Assembly (NCBI GenBank): GCA_011634665.1
Contig: WAEK01000012.1
Coordinates: 558,001-622,000, forward strand
Source: Mortierella sp. BCC40632
Lineage: Eukaryota > Mortierellomycota > Mortierellomycetes > Mortierellales > Mortierellaceae
DNA: 64,000 nt
Reading direction: 5' to 3'
Below are positions 60,134 to 64,000 of the stretch, one piece after another; positions within the stretch are counted from its first letter, which is position 1; each line of letters starts with the position of its first letter. A program made the position numbers and the translations under genes. The notes beneath the pieces were generated by a model. The model was not told the origin of the DNA. It saw nothing but the letters and a program-made list of their open reading frames with translations, and did no database searches.

Positions 60134-61213
60134 CTAAACTCGTGGAACCTCATGAGTGGCACAATGAATGCCTCCGCCTCCGACAGCAACATAGTCAATG
60201 TTGACAGATATTACTTTTCTATCAGGAAAGGCCTTCTGTACAATATCGTGTGCATTGCGATCGGCTTCCTCATCACCAAACTCGGGCAAGATGATGCCTC
60301 CATTAACTATATAAAAGTTGACATAAGAGGTCAATCCACCATTCTTGCAGTCAATGCCGACCTTCTCGCAAAGTTTGATATCTTTCTTGGACATTTGACG
60401 AATCTTGTCCGGGTTGGGCTCTGGTAGTTCAACAATTTGTAGGCGGCGTCCCTTGGCATCTGTAGCTTGTCTCAAGACAGACATGGCCTGATCATACTGT
60501 CCGATCCAAAGTTGAGCCTCTTTATCACTTGCGGGAGCAGGGAAAGGAGTACTGACCATGACTACACCCGGGGCCACAAAACGAGCAAGGCTGTCAATAT
60601 GAGAGTCGGTAATGTCATGGCCCTTGAGACCCTTGACCCAGATAATCTTCTTGGCGCCGACCTCGTCCTTGAAAATTTGGTCAATCTGATCGCGAGACTT
60701 TCCAGGGTTACGGTTGTTGTTGATGATACTGCTCTCGGTCATGAGCAAAGTGCCTTCGCCATCAGTCTCGATTGATCCACCTTCAGCAACGAGTTCGGAA
60801 CGGAAACCTGTAAGGTTGAGATAGTCGAGTACGCTGGAAGCAACCCGAGCATCGTTTTTGTGATATTGTTTGTTACCCCAGCCATTAAAGTTGAGGTTTA
60901 CGCCAATAATCTCCTTGTTTGGATTGCTGAGGAACAAAGGGAGGGTATCTCGAGCCCAGAGATCATCCACTGGCATAGGAACAATGACAATTTGTTCATT
61001 GCCGATCAATGCCTTGGCTTGGTCGACATATTTTGGCGGGGTAAGCATTTGGACAGGCTCAAACTGCGAGATCGCATTGGCGACACGAGCAATATCTGTT
61101 TGGACTTTTTCATTAAGACTACCCCAACCGGTAGGCCATGACATGAATGTGGACTGGTGAAGATCCCATTCTGGGGGGATCAGGACGCCTTGAGTGCTGG
61201 TAGCTTGTCCCAT
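60134..61213 (-). CDS. Agmatine deiminase / PAD_porph-family deiminase
   Basis: Hydrolyses agmatine to N-carbamoylputrescine and ammonia (arginine-decarboxylase route to putrescine), or another guanidine substrate of the same family. Single exon of 359 residues, the usual length. Family landmarks: PPEWDLHQSTFMSWPTGWG (N-terminal WP motif), PVDDLWARDTLPLFL with the substrate-contacting WARD, FNGWGNKQYH, ELVAEGGSIETDGEGTLLMT, KGLKGHDITDSHIDSLARF with the catalytic His, and VGGGGIHCATHEVPR with catalytic Cys351 near the C-terminus. All catalytic positions look intact. There is no signal peptide or membrane segment. The lack of introns among intron-rich neighbours and the mainly bacterial/plant distribution of the family suggest acquisition by transfer, but that needs a phylogeny. 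Start ATG 61213 gives MGQATSTQGVLIPPEWD. Confidence 0.92.
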   Translation of the reverse strand: MGQATSTQGVLIPPEWDLHQSTFMSWPTGWGSLNEKVQTDIARVANAISQFEPVQMLTPPKYVDQAKALIGNEQIVIVPMPVDDLWARDTLPLFLSNPNKEIIGVNLNFNGWGNKQYHKNDARVASSVLDYLNLTGFRSELVAEGGSIETDGEGTLLMTESSIINNNRNPGKSRDQIDQIFKDEVGAKKIIWVKGLKGHDITDSHIDSLARFVAPGVVMVSTPFPAPASDKEAQLWIGQYDQAMSVLRQATDAKGRRLQIVELPEPNPDKIRQMSKKDIKLCEKVGIDCKNGGLTSYVNFYIVNGGIILPEFGDEEADRNAHDIVQKAFPDRKVISVNIDYVAVGGGGIHCATHEVPRV

Positions 61214-62558
61214 GTTGGCTGAACGACGAGACAGGAATTTAGTGGAAAACAGTTTGGAGGAAGGAGGAAGGTAACGAAAGAGTGGGAAAGAAAGAGACTT
61301 TAATTGAGCCTGTGATTACGAGACAATTTGTATCGTACACACTGGGGTTTTGCTCCTTTTATGCGGTTGCCAGTTCTACTGAAGGGCTGTTGTGTTGTCT
61401 TGTGGCTGTTGTGATGCAGTTCTCAAATCGCAGCAAGAACCTTGGGAGAGAGCCAAAATTAGACACAGCCACCCTTTTTTTTTTTCCTTTGGGTGTCCAT
61501 CATCGTACATGCCAGTCTCGTTGGTTCTTGGCCAATCACTATAGGCGACACTTGTCGTTTGGAGAAAAGGCATTGGAGGTTCTCACTTTTTGGACCGTGA
61601 GTCTCAGTTTTCAGCTATATGATAATGATTAATGGACAGTGACAGCCATGAGCTCCAAAGATGGAAACGATAATTGGCTTTGTCGTAGGAGAAATGTGCC
61701 TAATAGGTAGAGCATACCGCATACCTAATAGTAGAACAATTGATTACGGCAGCCTTAATGTTCATTCGGGGTGTTGCTTTTTTCCCAATACCCCAACGTT
61801 GGCAAGGTATGAACTCTTGCTCATCTCAAGTGCCGTTTCTCACAATATTTGTCTCTGGCTTTGGTCCGCCCCGATCAAATTTCCGTTTCCTTGTTGTAGA
61901 CTGATCCTCTATTATCGACACAGTAGAGGGATAGTGTAGGTGGTTGGGATAAAATCGTTGAAGCCTATTGGAAACGCGAGACGGTGTGCGCGTAGCCCAA
62001 GCCCTAAGGTTTCAGGATGGCCAAGGTCGATTCCAACTTTCCCTTCACAAGCGTGGACAGTTTTTTTTTTTTTTTTTTGTCCTTCATTTCAAGACAAAGG
62101 GTCTGTGAGTCCGTCTCAGCGAAGTAAAGACTTGGGCTGTGTCATCTACCATAAATATCATATTACTGTCTCCGTTCATTTTCATCGTGTGTAGGTGCTG
62201 TAGAAGCACAACCATTCAAAGACTCACGGAGTACTCCATGGTGAACTTGGAATAATAGGAGACTGGAAAATGCTTAGTGTGCTAGTATACCACAGGAAAC
62301 AATGCGATACAGGCAACATTGGTGTGAAGTATAACACACGTCGTGATAACTGCAGACCCCAAGTAATCACCTGGTGGTGTTGCTATCTGAATTCTTTCAG
62401 CAGGATACAACGCAATGGCCAGCCAAGAACAAAAGAAAATAGACAGCGGTCTAACTTTTCATTTTACAGTCGATGAAAGGTTCTCCGCTGTGTATTTTTT
62501 TTTTTTTACTATCTACATATCCTAACCTATCCTACTACTACTACTATCATTTATCTTT
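61214..62558. other. Intergenic region, no gene seen
   Basis: 1.3 kb between two minus-strand genes. Short plus-strand frames (61282-61632, 61661-61939) lack recognisable motifs. T runs lie at 61486-61496 and 62060-62078, and an ACTACT triplet stretch at 62533-62546. It should include the agmatine deiminase promoter and the 3' UTR of the next gene. Confidence 0.55.
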
Positions 62559-64000
62559 CTACAATCCAAACTTGATGTTGCCAAGGGCCTTGGCAAGGAG
62601 TGGCAAGATACTGTTATAAACCCGGTTAGGCACCTGGTTCAAGGCATCATGCAACCATGGCATCGGCTCTCCATTCGCCGTCTTGGTCACAAACACAAAC
62701 TGGAAGTTATCCTTGGGGTTCGACAGAGCTCCCAAAATCGTCCAGAACTGCAAGAACGTGAACCTCAACGCAGAGTTCATCATGATCTGGTTGTTGCCTC
62801 CATTCTGTTTATAATTGTTCAGATGCATCGGTCCTCCAATGTTGGTCAATTCGAGGACATTGGTGTTCTTGCCTTGCTTGATCATAATGTTTATGTTGCC
62901 CATATCGATCTGCAAAGGTCCCTTGTTTGCAAAGACAACTGCAAAGTCCATACCCAAAGGTGACCACCGGACCTTGAGTTGACCAAAAGGAATCGTGATC
63001 GGTGACCAGAGCGTCACCTCAGGTGGAGTGAGCGACAGTCCACTGAAGGCTGTGAACGATCCCAAGGTCACTCCTCCGAGTGTCACATCCTGGAGAGCGT
63101 TCTTCCACTCAAAAGCATTGAGCAAGATCACACTCATGGCTTGACTGAATCCAGGCTGGACAAGGTTGATGTTGGCACCAAGAGACCAAGGCGTTTGAGC
63201 CAAGGACATGGTAGTCGCCTGAATAGCAACCATGGGCGTGCCCTTGTGGTAACCAGAGAGCGAGATCGGGAAGTTCAACTTGAAGGGAACCTTCATTGGA
63301 ATACCGGCAATCACCAACGAAGCCTGGATACCAGTAGCAGTCAAGACTGTGTTCATATCGTCGATGCGAAGAGGGTTGTTGGTATTGATGTACGTCTGAG
63401 CCTTCTGGAAAAGAGAGTTGAGTTGAACCTCAAGGCCAATCTTGGCCGCAATATCAAATGCTTGACCAGGGGAAGCACCAAACTTGATCGAGTTGACAGC
63501 CATCGAACCGGGTACGGGCTTGACAGTTGAGAATAGCAGCTGACTCACGGGGGTCGAGAGCGAGGCAATAATATCACGAGCGGCAGGCTGGAAGGGCAGG
63601 GCGAGTGTCAAGCTCACTTTACCATTCGCAAGCTGGAAGTTGTTGATCGCAGGATAGACGAGTCCCTTACCGCTTGAGGTGACCTGGAGACCGACATAGG
63701 GCATCTGGACAGAGACCTTTGAGCCAATGCCACCAATTGAAGCCGCAACAACGACCGAGAGATCATTCGCTCCTGGGGCATTGATCTCCAGTTGATCAAT
63801 GTTGACAGCTGGTGCTGCACCTCCTGCAGGCGCTGAACCTCCCAAGAGGCCGCCAACAATCGAAGTCAGTTGCTGAATGTAAGGAGCCATGGGAACAGAG
63901 ATCTGAACCTTGTCCAAGATATGGAACGTATTGCTCGAGGAACCACCAAAGGCAATCTTGGAGACGATCAAGTTCACCTCTTGTGTTCCGCCATTGCCCA
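62559..64000 (-). CDS. Large repeat-containing protein of unknown family (5' partial)
   Basis: Open minus-strand frame running off the right edge, with a stop TAG at 62561-62559 and at least 480 codons. An internal methionine at 63977 is not the start, because the frame continues upstream (GNGGTQEVNLIV). The sequence has a beta-rich, weakly hydrophobic pattern with two related blocks. NLIVSKIAFGGSSSNTFHIL followed by KVQISVP in the first is echoed by AVNSIKFGASPGQAFDIAAK followed by IGLEV about 160 residues later. Similar alternations (GYHKGTPMVAIQATTMSLAQ; PFGQLKVRWSPLGMDFAVV) suggest tandem lipid-binding or LEA2/AsmA-like beta domains, as in fungal DUF3712-type vacuolar proteins. This similarity is an impression. 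No C-terminal membrane anchor is visible. Confidence 0.6.
   Translation of the reverse strand, partial: GNGGTQEVNLIVSKIAFGGSSSNTFHILDKVQISVPMAPYIQQLTSIVGGLLGGSAPAGGAAPAVNIDQLEINAPGANDLSVVVAASIGGIGSKVSVQMPYVGLQVTSSGKGLVYPAINNFQLANGKVSLTLALPFQPAARDIIASLSTPVSQLLFSTVKPVPGSMAVNSIKFGASPGQAFDIAAKIGLEVQLNSLFQKAQTYINTNNPLRIDDMNTVLTATGIQASLVIAGIPMKVPFKLNFPISLSGYHKGTPMVAIQATTMSLAQTPWSLGANINLVQPGFSQAMSVILLNAFEWKNALQDVTLGGVTLGSFTAFSGLSLTPPEVTLWSPITIPFGQLKVRWSPLGMDFAVVFANKGPLQIDMGNINIMIKQGKNTNVLELTNIGGPMHLNNYKQNGGNNQIMMNSALRFTFLQFWTILGALSNPKDNFQFVFVTKTANGEPMPWLHDALNQVPNRVYNSILPLLAKALGNIKFGL

Overview
The window is nuclear DNA of an early-diverging filamentous fungus. The protein set and the style (intron-rich genes, short GT-AG introns with CTNAC branch-like motifs, very long A/T and CT homopolymers between genes) point to Mucoromycota/Mortierellomycota. 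A Mortierella-like host is my inference and was not tested by any search. There is no sign of operons, plasmids, CRISPR arrays, rRNA or convincing tRNA genes. Exon boundaries were worked out by hand from GT/AG sites, reading-frame continuity and recalled family motifs. They are consistent in length and phase but not backed by transcripts.

Layout. 1-4.0 kb: 3' part of COQ6 (+), a short Rpn13-type DEUBAD protein (-), and SND2/TMEM208 (-). 4.4-9.0 kb: RNA14/CstF-77 (+), divergent from SND2. 10.9-12.5 kb: C2H2 zinc-finger transcription factor (+) behind a long pyrimidine-rich leader. 14.3-17.6 kb: GRAM-domain membrane protein (-). 18.8-21.4 kb: Nup50/Nup2-like nucleoporin (-). 23.2-26.2 kb: NAD-dependent glycerol-3-phosphate dehydrogenase (+) with two long introns. 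26.2-30.0 kb: gene-poor, rich in simple repeats. 30.0-33.7 kb: intronless F-box/LRR protein (+). 34.0-35.6 kb: four-helix membrane protein with a disordered N-terminus (-). 36.2-37.2 kb: INO80C/Ies6 (-). 38.2-43.0 kb: SEC24 (+, 11 exons). 45.1-47.3 kb: B-type cyclin (+). 48.0-50.3 kb: unrecognised Ser/acid-rich protein (-) whose frame is crossed by one in-frame TGA. 52.1-54.6 kb: a 2.47-kb pogo/Tigger-type DNA transposon with perfect 68-bp terminal inverted repeats, a TA duplication and a frameshifted transposase. 57.8-59.4 kb: PHO84-type phosphate transporter (+). 60.1-61.2 kb: intronless agmatine deiminase (-). 62.6-64.0 kb: 3' part of a large repeat-containing protein of unknown family (-).

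The genes are mostly unrelated housekeeping functions: ubiquinone synthesis, proteasome, ER targeting, mRNA 3' processing, nuclear transport, COPII vesicles, chromatin remodelling, cell cycle, glycerol and phosphate metabolism. The arrangement therefore says little about shared pathways. The most unusual items are the TGA-interrupted gene at 48-50 kb, the Pru-less DEUBAD protein, the young but broken pogo element, the probably transferred agmatine deiminase, and several tiny exons (a coding exon of ATG alone and a 25-nt exon).
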